Below, piece after piece: positions 1 through 5,769 of a stretch of DNA of 6,349 bases (position 1 is the stretch's first letter; each line of letters opens with the position of its first letter). The notes beneath the pieces were generated by a model, which did not search any database, was not told where the DNA came from, and saw only the letters and a list, made by a program, of their open reading frames with translations. The DNA is taken from contig CAJKRG010000083.1 of assembly GCA_905202215.1 (NCBI GenBank), positions 1 to 6,349 on the forward strand, written 5' to 3'. The DNA comes from an uncultured Porphyromonadaceae bacterium. Its GTDB lineage: Bacteria > Bacteroidota > Bacteroidia > Bacteroidales > Muribaculaceae. The position numbers and the translations under genes were made by a program.

Positions 1-119
1 CTGAGTGTCTTTATCTCTTCGCCTCAGTCACATAGCCACCGCTATGCTCCCTCGGCTCAGATATAAATCCATCTCAGACTTTTTGGCCTGTGGTTTAACA
101 GATATTATTAAACACCCTC
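1..119. other. Gene-free stretch downstream of purT with inverted and repeated motifs
   Basis: No supported gene lies here. A perfect 6-bp inverted repeat, CATAGC (31-36) and GCTATG (41-46), has a 4-nt loop. CTCAG recurs at 23-27, 56-60 and 73-77, and its complement CTGAG is at 1-5, so several alternative stems can form. Nearer to purT, GTTTAA (93-98) and TTAAAC (108-113) form an AT-only 6-bp stem starting 6 nt after the purT stop. It has no following T tract on the purT strand and is a poor terminator. A short minus-strand reading frame (72-28) would encode 14 residues; I treat it as a by-product of the repeat-like sequence. Confidence 0.45.
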
Positions 120-1304
120 TTAGTAAACTGTCACTTCGAGATTGTCGAGAGCGCGCTTGGCCTTGTCGCGGGCACCTTCGAGGGTATCGTCAGTACCGAG
201 GATAACGGCCATGCGGCGGTGTCCGTGGATTTCGGGCTTGCCGAAGATTCTCATCTGGGTGCCGGGTTCGGCAAGCACCTTATCGAGATTGCCGAATTCG
301 ATGGTGTCGGTTTCGCCTTCGACCACTACCGCACGTGAGGCTGAAGGCCCGTAGAAGCGTACGGCAGGCACCGGCAGCCCGAGCAGCGCGCGGGCATGCA
401 GGGCAAACTCGCTCAGATCCTGCGATATCATGGTCACCATGCCCGTATCGTGGGGCCGCGGCGATACCTCGCTGAAAATCACATGATCGCCTTTCACGAA
501 CAGCTCTACGCCGAAAATGCCGTAGCCTCCGAGGGCGTCGGTGACAGCCTTGGCTATGTGGCGTGCGTTTTCGAGTGCCTTGTCGGTCATCGGCTGCGGC
601 TGCCACGACTCGCGGTAGTCGCCGTTGACCTGGATATGGCCGATTGGTTCGCAGAATACGGTACCAGAAATGCTGCGGACAGTCAGAAGGGTGATTTCAT
701 AGTCGAAATCGACGAAACCCTCGACGATCACGCGGCCGGCGCCGGCGCGTCCGCCTTCCTGTGCTTCGCGCCATGCGGCATCGATCTGATCGGCGGTACG
801 GACGGTGCTCTGGCCGTGGCCCGACGAACTCATCACGGGTTTTACCACTACGGGCAGTCCGATGGCGTCTATGGCCGCACGGAATTCATCGTAGGTCTCG
901 GCGAAACGGTAGGGCGACGTGGGCAGTCCGAGCTGTTCGGCGGCCAGACGGCGTATGCCTTCGCGGTTCATGGTCAGGAATGCGGCTGTGGCTGTCGGGG
1001 TCACGTTGTAGCCTTCTTTTTCAAGCTCTACAAGCATGGGGGTGGCTATTGCCTCGACTTCGGGGATGATATGGTCGGGCTTCTCAAGTTCGATGACACG
1101 GCGAAGTTCGGCGCCGTCGAGCATGTTGAACACGTAGCAGCGGTGGGCCACCTGCATGGCCGGAGCGCCGGCATACTTGTCGCAAGCCACTACTTCGACG
1201 CCCATGCGCTGAAGCTCGATTGCAACTTCTTTACCTAATTCTCCGCTGCCGAGGAGGAGCGCCTTGCGCCCGCGGGCAGTCGTTACAGATCCTATTTTCG
1301 ACAT
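120..1304 (-). CDS. purT: PurT, formate-dependent phosphoribosylglycinamide formyltransferase
   Basis: This cytoplasmic ATP-grasp enzyme makes formylglycinamide ribonucleotide from GAR, formate and ATP, the third step of de novo purine synthesis, and does not need formyl-tetrahydrofolate. The 394 residues align almost without gaps to E. coli PurT as I remember it (392 aa). Visible landmarks are the N-terminal LLGSGELGKEVAIE nucleotide/GAR fold (17-30), PEVEAIA with E82, MNREGIRRLAAE with R114, K155, the ATP loop SSSGHGQ (159-165; E. coli has SSSGKGQ), GGRAGAGRVIVEG (184-196), DYRESWQPQ (229-237), metal-binding E267 and E279 in GVELF and FSEVSPRPHDTGM, and the C-terminal FGKPEIHGHRR (354-364). 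The ATG at 1304 gives a full-length N terminus. It lies 76 nt downstream of tatD on the same strand, so it may be the last gene of that operon or be transcribed separately. The next gene to the left lies outside the window. Confidence 0.97.
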   Translation of the reverse strand: MSKIGSVTTARGRKALLLGSGELGKEVAIELQRMGVEVVACDKYAGAPAMQVAHRCYVFNMLDGAELRRVIELEKPDHIIPEVEAIATPMLVELEKEGYNVTPTATAAFLTMNREGIRRLAAEQLGLPTSPYRFAETYDEFRAAIDAIGLPVVVKPVMSSSGHGQSTVRTADQIDAAWREAQEGGRAGAGRVIVEGFVDFDYEITLLTVRSISGTVFCEPIGHIQVNGDYRESWQPQPMTDKALENARHIAKAVTDALGGYGIFGVELFVKGDHVIFSEVSPRPHDTGMVTMISQDLSEFALHARALLGLPVPAVRFYGPSASRAVVVEGETDTIEFGNLDKVLAEPGTQMRIFGKPEIHGHRRMAVILGTDDTLEGARDKAKRALDNLEVTVY

Positions 1305-1344
1305 ATATGTAATGATAGTTTAGGGTTTTATCTCAAAATAATCG

Positions 1345-1357
1345 GCCGCGGAGCGGC
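1345..1357 (-). terminator. Short GC hairpin between tatD and purT, possible weak terminator
   Basis: On the minus strand GCCGC-TCC-GCGGC forms a 5-bp all-GC stem with a 3-nt loop, starting 23 nt after the tatD stop codon. It is followed by CGATTATTTTGAG, a T-rich but interrupted tract. It might act as a weak or partial terminator between tatD and purT. A TTATTTTG element (1341-1334) just after it resembles a -7 box but has no TTTG at the right distance upstream, so a separate purT promoter is only a suggestion. Confidence 0.3.
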
Positions 1358-1380
1358 GTTGTCATGCTTGATTTGGAGCG

Positions 1381-2142
1381 TCATAGGGCGAAGAGGGTTC
1401 TTGCGTTGGCGGCGGTGAGGGCGGCTACGTCAGCGGCCTGTCGCCCGGTTGCTTCGGCGATGGCTTCGGCGATGAGAGGTATGTAGGAGCTTTCATTCCG
1501 CTTGCCGCGGTAGGGCACGGGAGCGAGATAGGGCGAGTCGGTCTCGGTCAGAATGCGGTCGGCGGGAAGGGCAGGCAGCGTGGCTTTCAGACCGGAATTT
1601 TTGAACGTGACTATACCGTTGATTCCGAAGTAGTAATCGCCTGCATGCATTATGCGCTCGGCGTCGGCTACCGTTCCTCCGAAGCTGTGGAAGACCGCCC
1701 GTACCTCATGGCCCTGAAGCACTTCGAGAGTGCGGTCGAGACCCTCGCGGCAGTGTATTATCACGGGCAGCGACAATTCCTCGGCAAGCGAGAGCTGCGT
1801 GTCGAAAGCAAGCATTTGTTCCCGTTCGCGGCTCTTGTCCCAATATAGGTCGATACCGACCTCGCCAACGGCGCAATAGCCCCCGCGGCGCAGTTCGGCC
1901 TCTATGGGGTCGAGCGTGGCACGCCAGTCGGCTCCCAGCTCGGTCGGGTGAAGTCCCATCGCCATCGCCGTGACATAGGGCCGAGCCGCATGCAGCGACT
2001 TGAGCGGTTCTATCGAAGCGAGGTCTACATTGGGGAGTATCATCATGCCGACTCCCGCCGCCACTGCGCGGTCTACGGCTTCGCAGGCACCTTCGGCCGA
2101 TCCGAATGCCGTGTCATACAGATGTGTATGGGTGTCGATCAT
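1381..2142 (-). CDS. TatD-family metal-dependent hydrolase (putative DNase)
   Basis: This is a 253-residue TIM-barrel amidohydrolase-like protein of the TatD family, of usual length. Family members are cytoplasmic, divalent-metal-dependent nucleases; E. coli TatD has 3'-5' exonuclease activity. The metal ligands are all visible: HTH at residues 5-7, E94 in GEVGID, H130 in VIIHCRE, H152 in FHSFGG, and D202 in TETDSPYL, followed by the family signature PYRGKRNES. The ATG at 2142 sits on the last base of the upstream synthase stop codon (TGATG, 1-nt overlap), which implies translational coupling and fixes the start. Linkage of a TatD gene to a polyprenyl synthase gene is, to my recollection, common in Bacteroidales. 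No functional connection between isoprenoid synthesis and the nuclease follows from that. The physiological substrate cannot be told from sequence. Confidence 0.95.
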   Translation of the reverse strand: MIDTHTHLYDTAFGSAEGACEAVDRAVAAGVGMMILPNVDLASIEPLKSLHAARPYVTAMAMGLHPTELGADWRATLDPIEAELRRGGYCAVGEVGIDLYWDKSREREQMLAFDTQLSLAEELSLPVIIHCREGLDRTLEVLQGHEVRAVFHSFGGTVADAERIMHAGDYYFGINGIVTFKNSGLKATLPALPADRILTETDSPYLAPVPYRGKRNESSYIPLIAEAIAEATGRQAADVAALTAANARTLFAL

Positions 2143-3107
2143 CAGTGGGCGCGGGTAGAGGCGTTTTTGGCGAGTTCTACAAAGAAACGGTATGCGTCGG
2201 CGTCCATCTCGATTCCGTCGAGTGCCTCGATGGCTTTGCGCGAATAGCTCTCGGCAAGTTCCGAACAGCGTTCGTTGAGGTTCAGGCGGTCATACACGGC
2301 GCGCACCTGCGCCACAAGCTCATGGTCGGAAAGATTTTCCGCCAGAACCGATGCAAGTTCACTGTCGCTTTCAGCCAGAGCGGTAATGAGAAGCCATGTT
2401 TTCTTGCGGTTGACGATGTCGCCGCCTATTTCCTTGCCGAAGATGGCCGGATCGCCGAAAGTGTCGAGCCAGTCGTCGCGCAGCTGGAAGGCTATGCCGA
2501 GGGCGAGACCGTAGTCATAGAGCCGGGCGCGTACATCGGGTGTCGCGCCGGCCATGATAGCGCCGATAGAGCATGCTCCCGCCACGAGTACCGACGTCTT
2601 GAGTTTTATCATCTCGAGATATTCGTCGACAGTCACGTTCATGCGGCGCTCGAACTCCATGTCGAGCTGCTGCCCTTCATAGACGCCCATTGCCGTTTCG
2701 TTGAAGCACTCGCTGACCGCTGCCAGAAGCTCGGCCGGACAGCGGTTCATCAGCATCGAGGCGTAGGTGAGCATGGCGTCGCCCGAAAGAATGGCGGCGT
2801 TCTCGTTCCAGCGGCGGTGTACGGTGGGGCGGCCACGGCGCAGATCGGCCTTATCCATCACGTCGTCGTGAAGAAGGGTGAAATTGTGGAAAATCTCTAT
2901 GCCGAGTGCCTGGTTCATGGCCTCGGCGATGTCGCGTCGGCCCAGTGCCGAGAAGACGGCCAGAAGGAGAACGGGGCGCAGACGTTTGCCGCCGCTTTCG
3001 AGGGTGTAGCGCACAGGCTCGAAAAGACGCGGCGCTGTTGTCGGGAAGGAGAGGCTTTTGACGGCGGATTCTACCGCTGCCGAAAAATATTCAAGAGAGT
3101 ATTCCAT
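2142..3107 (-). CDS. Short-chain polyprenyl diphosphate synthase (FPP/GGPP type)
   Basis: This is a 321-residue, all-helical trans-isoprenyl diphosphate synthase. It condenses isopentenyl diphosphate with allylic diphosphates to supply precursors for undecaprenyl phosphate and quinone side chains. Visible motifs are GGKRLRP (39-45, pyrophosphate/IPP-binding basic residues), the first aspartate-rich motif DDVMD (81-85) followed by RRGRPTVH, GQQLDM (145-150), KT at 170-171, and the second aspartate-rich motif DDWLD (211-215) followed by GGD and NRKKTWL. The first motif has the short DDxxD spacing rather than the DDxxxxD of typical bacterial farnesyl synthases. Phenylalanine lies five residues before it and threonine four residues before. 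Product length (C15, C20 or longer) is therefore not decided, so I give no symbol. The gene begins 7 nt after the membrane-protein gene and overlaps tatD by 1 nt, so it belongs to the operon driven from 3683-3714. Confidence 0.93.
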   Translation of the reverse strand: MEYSLEYFSAAVESAVKSLSFPTTAPRLFEPVRYTLESGGKRLRPVLLLAVFSALGRRDIAEAMNQALGIEIFHNFTLLHDDVMDKADLRRGRPTVHRRWNENAAILSGDAMLTYASMLMNRCPAELLAAVSECFNETAMGVYEGQQLDMEFERRMNVTVDEYLEMIKLKTSVLVAGACSIGAIMAGATPDVRARLYDYGLALGIAFQLRDDWLDTFGDPAIFGKEIGGDIVNRKKTWLLITALAESDSELASVLAENLSDHELVAQVRAVYDRLNLNERCSELAESYSRKAIEALDGIEMDADAYRFFVELAKNASTRAH

Positions 3108-3114
3108 TTATATG

Positions 3115-3657
3115 TCAGTGGTTTGTTGGCGTATAGTCGAGTATCCATCGTTTTCGGCGATTAGTGCCCGGCGTGTCTGTGTCAGCCGGTTTTCCGAAGT
3201 AATGGTCTGGGAGATACCGCGTTTCTATGGGAGTGCATTCATGTGCCGGAATCTCTATGATGAGGCTGTCCGTTTCGTCCGCAATGTCGCCTGTGCTGAA
3301 AATCACCATATTGCGGTCTGTAGTGTTGACAATATAGCTCCTGTCGAATTCGAAATCGGATATATCGTATTTTTCCGCCAGTTCGCTGGGAGTGAACAGG
3401 ATCGCTTCTTTGCGTGTATGTTCCTTATCCGGTCCGGCGATTACCACATGGGCCGTAGGCACGATCCACATAAGTCCGACAAGGCATGCGAAAAAGAGAA
3501 AAATGAAAGCGAAAGCGCCCGCGCAGCCCCGCACGGATTTTGACGGACGGCTCCCGCTCCGGGGCACCGCTTTCATGAGCACGTAGACGACAAAGGCCGC
3601 TGCCATCGCGCTAATGGCAAGAAAAATAAGCACATAGAGAGCGTGAGGCAATAGCAT
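3115..3657 (-). CDS. Unrecognised membrane protein with two transmembrane helices
   Basis: I do not recognise a family for this 180-residue protein. Two hydrophobic segments are clear, at about residues 5-28 and 46-67. The loop between them (29-45) is rich in Arg and Lys with no acidic residue. By the positive-inside rule it should be cytoplasmic, which would put the short N terminus and the soluble C-terminal domain (about 68-180) on the periplasmic side. The C-terminal part is polar and beta-rich in character and ends in a basic NRRKR stretch (166-170). There is no lipobox or cleavable signal. Its start lies 26-33 nt downstream of a consensus promoter and its stop is 7 nt before the polyprenyl synthase start, so it is the promoter-proximal gene of the operon. 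This setting and the good reading frame make it likely to be real. A role beside isoprenoid or envelope metabolism would be a guess. Confidence 0.8.
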   Translation of the reverse strand: MLLPHALYVLIFLAISAMAAAFVVYVLMKAVPRSGSRPSKSVRGCAGAFAFIFLFFACLVGLMWIVPTAHVVIAGPDKEHTRKEAILFTPSELAEKYDISDFEFDRSYIVNTTDRNMVIFSTGDIADETDSLIIEIPAHECTPIETRYLPDHYFGKPADTDTPGTNRRKRWILDYTPTNH

Positions 3658-3682
3658 GGGAAACGCGGCTTGATTTACCCCA

Positions 3683-3714
3683 CAAAGTTAGTGAAAAACC
3701 CCCGAACCGCCAAA
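3683..3714 (-). promoter_or_regulatory. Bacteroidetes-type promoter for the membrane protein / polyprenyl synthase / tatD operon
   Basis: Read on the minus strand, TTTG (3714-3711) is followed after exactly 20 nt by TAACTTTG (3690-3683). This fits the primary sigma factor consensus of Bacteroides, TTTG-N19-21-TAnnTTTG. Transcription would start about 3-10 nt further on, giving a leader of roughly 16-23 nt before the ATG at 3657. No Shine-Dalgarno sequence is seen in the leader, as is usual in this phylum. The -33 box and the spacer lie within a run of G tracts described separately. Confidence 0.8.
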
Positions 3715-3731
3715 GCCCCGCCCCCTTCCCC
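3699..3731 (-). other. Cluster of four G runs overlapping the operon promoter (possible G-quadruplex)
   Basis: On the minus strand, runs of 4, 5, 4 and 5 G (3731-3728, 3725-3721, 3719-3716, 3703-3699) are separated by 2, 1 and 12 nt. The 12-nt loop contains the -33 TTTG of the operon promoter, and the last run lies in the promoter spacer. The tracts are on the non-template strand. The long third loop exceeds the classical 7-nt limit, so folding is possible but not assured. Confidence 0.35.
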
Positions 3732-3735
3732 AGCC

Positions 3736-3923
3736 TCAGATCGCTCCGCCGCCGCGCTTTCGTGTCATCGACCCATAGGGCCTTTGGTATTCAGACAAAC
3801 AAGCTGCCACAGAGCTTATAATCTCCGCCGTCCGGCTTCTCATCGGCTTGCAGTTTTCGCAGAAAGAATCGTATAATTCATACAGCGAACTCCGACACCA
3901 ACGTCCTCTCTGTGTCGGGCGTA
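3736..3923. other. Intergenic stretch between the abiE module and the housekeeping operon; possible repeat remnant
   Basis: This stretch separates the AT-rich toxin gene from the promoter of the next operon. It has a small inverted repeat, AAGCT (3801-3805) and AGCTT (3813-3817). A 63-residue minus-strand frame (3927-3736) begins with an ATGA overlap on the toxin stop codon. It has an Arg- and Cys-rich low-order composition and no recognisable domain, so I do not call it a gene. The base composition is closer to the housekeeping side than to the abiE genes. Part of it gives me a sense of familiarity as an intergenic sequence of this bacterial group, which I cannot verify here. Confidence 0.4.
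3892..3918 (-). terminator. Hairpin just downstream of the abiEii stop, possible transcript end
   Basis: CCGACAC (3892-3898) and GTGTCGG (3912-3918) form a perfect 7-bp stem with a 13-nt loop, extendable by a T-G wobble pair. It starts 5 nt after the toxin stop codon. No T tract follows on the minus strand, so it is not a standard intrinsic terminator. It could stabilise the 3' end or act with a factor. Confidence 0.4.
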
Positions 3924-4937
3924 TCATAAATTCCTTATTCTTGCCGCAAGTTTTTGCAGTCGTTTAATCAGTTCTTCAAATGATAAACTTCCTTCTTCAT
4001 AAATGAAATGATTTTGCATTGACTGATAATCCTTCTTCCATTCCTTTATAATGGATTCCTGTGGGATAAAAGATAATGTTGGCGGATTATGCAGATTATA
4101 GTCAATGCCTTCAACCTTATTGAAGACAGAGCGATGTTTCACCACACTGTCATAAAGTTCTCTATCTGCTATGGATTCGCCGAAGTCTGTATCCATAATC
4201 TTTTCGATGTCATAGAGATGGCGGCTCATTCGCTTGCTTCTCGGACTCTTTTTTTGAAATTCCTCATGCAACAGGAATATCTTTTCAAGAAAAGTTCGGG
4301 TAGGCACTACGGTTGGAAACCTTACCTCTACATCTTCTTCATCTTTGAGAACATCCGCCATGAAACTCCGTAATGTTTTTTCTTCTACCGGCTCGTCCAT
4401 TGACAGGCAGCTTATTTCAATTTTCACCTTTGGCTCTATATACTCTGATTCCTCCGGCAAAATTGATTTATAGCGGACAAAAATAGTCGATGGGTGGGTT
4501 GTTGCCCGCAGTTCGGTAATGGTGCCGTCATTGTATGTTCTGATCAGTTCCGGCTCTACAATGAAACCGGAAATGCCCATTTTGTTGAGAGCGTCTGTTA
4601 TCTCACCGGGTAATTCTCGCACGATATAGTGGCGAGCTGCTCGTCTTACTTTTGCCAACTGATTGCCTGACGTTGACGTAATGCTGAATTTACCTTCGCG
4701 ACGCATAGCTATGTCTATATCTTCGCTGAAACGGTTGATCAAGTTCCAGCCTTTTGATAAAGACGTACCGCCTTTGAATGACATTAGCTCGAAATACCGT
4801 GTAGTAGACAATGCTTTAAGAACCATTGTAACCCACCAGTCTTTTTCTACCGCCAACTGTGGCAGATGCTTTTTTGCGGATGTTATTTCAAGGACATCAA
4901 GCCGTTCCTCGATACCTAATTGTTGCCAATGTTTCAT
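3924..4937 (-). CDS. abiEii: AbiEii-type nucleotidyltransferase toxin of a type IV toxin-antitoxin system
   Basis: This is a cytoplasmic DUF1814/AbiEii nucleotidyltransferase. In this fold family, AbiEii of Streptococcus agalactiae is a GTP-binding toxin giving abortive phage infection, and the related mycobacterial MenT3 adds nucleotides to tRNA acceptor ends. I start it at the ATG at 4937, giving 337 residues, because this overlaps the antitoxin stop as ATGA; an in-frame ATG at 4973 would add 12 Lys/Asn-rich residues and a 40-nt overlap. In that longer numbering (subtract 12 for the called start), visible motifs are FKGGTSLSKGW (66-76), the metal-binding RFSEDIDIA with D85 and D87, PKVKIEI (181-187), PTRTFLEKIFLLHEE with K231, and SRHLYDIEKI (250-259). 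All expected family blocks are present, so it appears intact. The gene is much more AT-rich than the operon to its left. The target in this host cannot be inferred. Confidence 0.92.
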   Translation of the reverse strand: MKHWQQLGIEERLDVLEITSAKKHLPQLAVEKDWWVTMVLKALSTTRYFELMSFKGGTSLSKGWNLINRFSEDIDIAMRREGKFSITSTSGNQLAKVRRAARHYIVRELPGEITDALNKMGISGFIVEPELIRTYNDGTITELRATTHPSTIFVRYKSILPEESEYIEPKVKIEISCLSMDEPVEEKTLRSFMADVLKDEEDVEVRFPTVVPTRTFLEKIFLLHEEFQKKSPRSKRMSRHLYDIEKIMDTDFGESIADRELYDSVVKHRSVFNKVEGIDYNLHNPPTLSFIPQESIIKEWKKDYQSMQNHFIYEEGSLSFEELIKRLQKLAARIRNL

Positions 4938-5545
4938 TGTTGTACCAGTTTTTTTATTATTTTTTGAATCCATGCCGGTGCAAGTGATAAATCTTCTGGA
5001 AGATACGGATCTTTCTGCTTGTCGATAAACTGACTTATTGCCTCATACTCGGCTCCCGATATATTCGCCTCTCCTATCTCTCTAATTCCTTGAATCAACA
5101 AGGGTATTACTCGCCCTTTTGCGGCAAAATTTCTGGGAGAGGCATGGCGAAATGAAATTTTCCTGTCACCTATCTTTATTGTGCGTGTTGACCCTGTCGT
5201 AATATAAGATAAATTCATAGGCACCTGTGTTGACAGACCTATTAGATTTGCCGCTGTGCTCCCGGTCGGCAGTATCTCACACTTATCTCGGTCGGCTATC
5301 TCTCTTGCTATTTTTTCAAGTGGCACCGGAACTTTCCCGAATCTTGAAACTTTGGGTTTGATATAAATGCCGTGTCCGGCTTTTTCAAGCACGCCGGTTA
5401 TGGTTGCTTCATGTAATATTTTTCTGATTGTTTCAGCTGATCCCAAATCGGCATAATCAGATATAAAGAATATTGAGTTAGGTTGGCTCTCATCAATACT
5501 CCTCATCACGTAATGCTTTATATATCCTCGTTCTGTATTATTCAT
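4934..5545 (-). CDS. AbiEi-like antitoxin and autoregulator (DUF6088 family)
   Basis: This 203-residue protein is the expected partner of AbiEii. AbiEi antitoxins have an N-terminal winged helix-turn-helix that represses their own promoter and a C-terminal domain that counteracts the toxin without forming a stable complex with it (type IV). Here residues about 24-64 read as a winged helix, with SAETIRKILHEA as probable recognition helix region and a wing ending in GHGIYIKP. The conserved C-terminal part includes EILPTGSTAANLIGLSTQ (90-107), the TTGSTRTIKIG strand pair (116-126) and ISFRHASPRNF (130-140), typical of DUF6088/AbiEi-type proteins as I know them. It is first in the two-gene operon and overlaps the toxin start by 4 nt. 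The promoter and a palindromic operator candidate lie directly upstream, fitting self-repression. The ATG at 5545 is the natural start, with no Shine-Dalgarno sequence. Assignment to DUF6088 is from memory of the family. Confidence 0.88.
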   Translation of the reverse strand: MNNTERGYIKHYVMRSIDESQPNSIFFISDYADLGSAETIRKILHEATITGVLEKAGHGIYIKPKVSRFGKVPVPLEKIAREIADRDKCEILPTGSTAANLIGLSTQVPMNLSYITTGSTRTIKIGDRKISFRHASPRNFAAKGRVIPLLIQGIREIGEANISGAEYEAISQFIDKQKDPYLPEDLSLAPAWIQKIIKKLVQQ

Positions 5546-5559
5546 ATTAACATTTGTTA

Positions 5560-5588
5560 GTACCGAAATTTCTTAAATATTTCGGTAC
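5560..5588. promoter_or_regulatory. Perfect inverted repeat, candidate operator for the AbiEi-like repressor
   Basis: Arms GTACCGAAAT (5560-5569) and ATTTCGGTAC (5579-5588) are exact reverse complements around a 9-nt AT-rich spacer. The outer edge shares one base with the -7 box of the abiE promoter, and the repeat covers the expected transcription start, 15 nt upstream of the antitoxin ATG. A dimer of winged-helix protein bound here would block transcription. AbiEi of S. agalactiae is known to bind inverted repeats in its own promoter. The DNA repeat is seen directly; the binding protein is inferred. Confidence 0.7.
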
Positions 5589-5618
5589 AAAGTAACTGAT
5601 TATTTTCCATTCCGCAAA
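5588..5618 (-). promoter_or_regulatory. Bacteroidetes-type promoter of the abiE operon
   Basis: On the minus strand TTTG (5618-5615) is followed after 19 nt by TTACTTTG (5595-5588), one base off the TAnnTTTG consensus. The start of transcription would fall at about 5578-5585, inside the inverted repeat, leaving a leader of about 33-40 nt before the ATG at 5545. Confidence 0.65.
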
Positions 5619-5671
5619 ATATTTCTTTGATTTTCCTTCGTGGTTACGCTCTCGCTCTCAAATATTTTCGT

Positions 5672-5679
5672 TAACTTTA
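5672..5679 (+). promoter_or_regulatory. Possible -7 box for the lipoprotein gene
   Basis: TAACTTTA matches TAnnTTTG except at the last base and lies about 90 nt before the lipoprotein start. No TTTG is found 19-21 nt upstream, so this is a weak candidate. The remaining 5680-5757 holds an 11-bp palindrome (GCAAAATTTGC, 5683-5693) and no better promoter that I can see. Confidence 0.25.
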
Positions 5680-5769
5680 CAAGCAAAATTTGCAGTCTGG
5701 ATTGCCGGTTTGTCGGAGCGGCTATCCGTTCAGTCTGTACTATTAACTCTCTCAGATATGTGTGTTTGT

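Noticed and set aside
5..205. Plus-strand 66-codon open frame
   Set aside because: It runs through the repeat-like stretch into the 3' end of purT in antisense and has no protein-like features.
396..1238. Plus-strand 280-codon open frame
   Set aside because: It is the reverse-strand shadow of purT, which aligns along its whole length to known PurT.
2106..3164. Plus-strand 352-codon open frame
   Set aside because: It lies antisense to the polyprenyl synthase, whose two aspartate-rich motifs and operon spacing are decisive. The plus-strand translation shows no domain.
3058..3543. Plus-strand 161-codon open frame
   Set aside because: It overlaps the membrane-protein gene and the synthase start in antisense. 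The minus-strand gene has a consensus promoter and hydrophobic helices, and this frame has neither.
3660..3923. tRNA gene or attachment site as the entry point of the abiE module
   Set aside because: I looked for a cloverleaf and for direct repeats shared with 5550-5760 and found none I could support.
3736..3927. 63-codon minus-strand frame as an annotated gene
   Set aside because: The ATGA overlap is suggestive, but the composition and lack of any domain make coding unlikely. It is kept as a finding only.
5683..5693. GCAAAATTTGC palindrome as an operator
   Set aside because: It is only 11 bp in AT-rich DNA, is expected to occur by chance, and has no promoter relationship.
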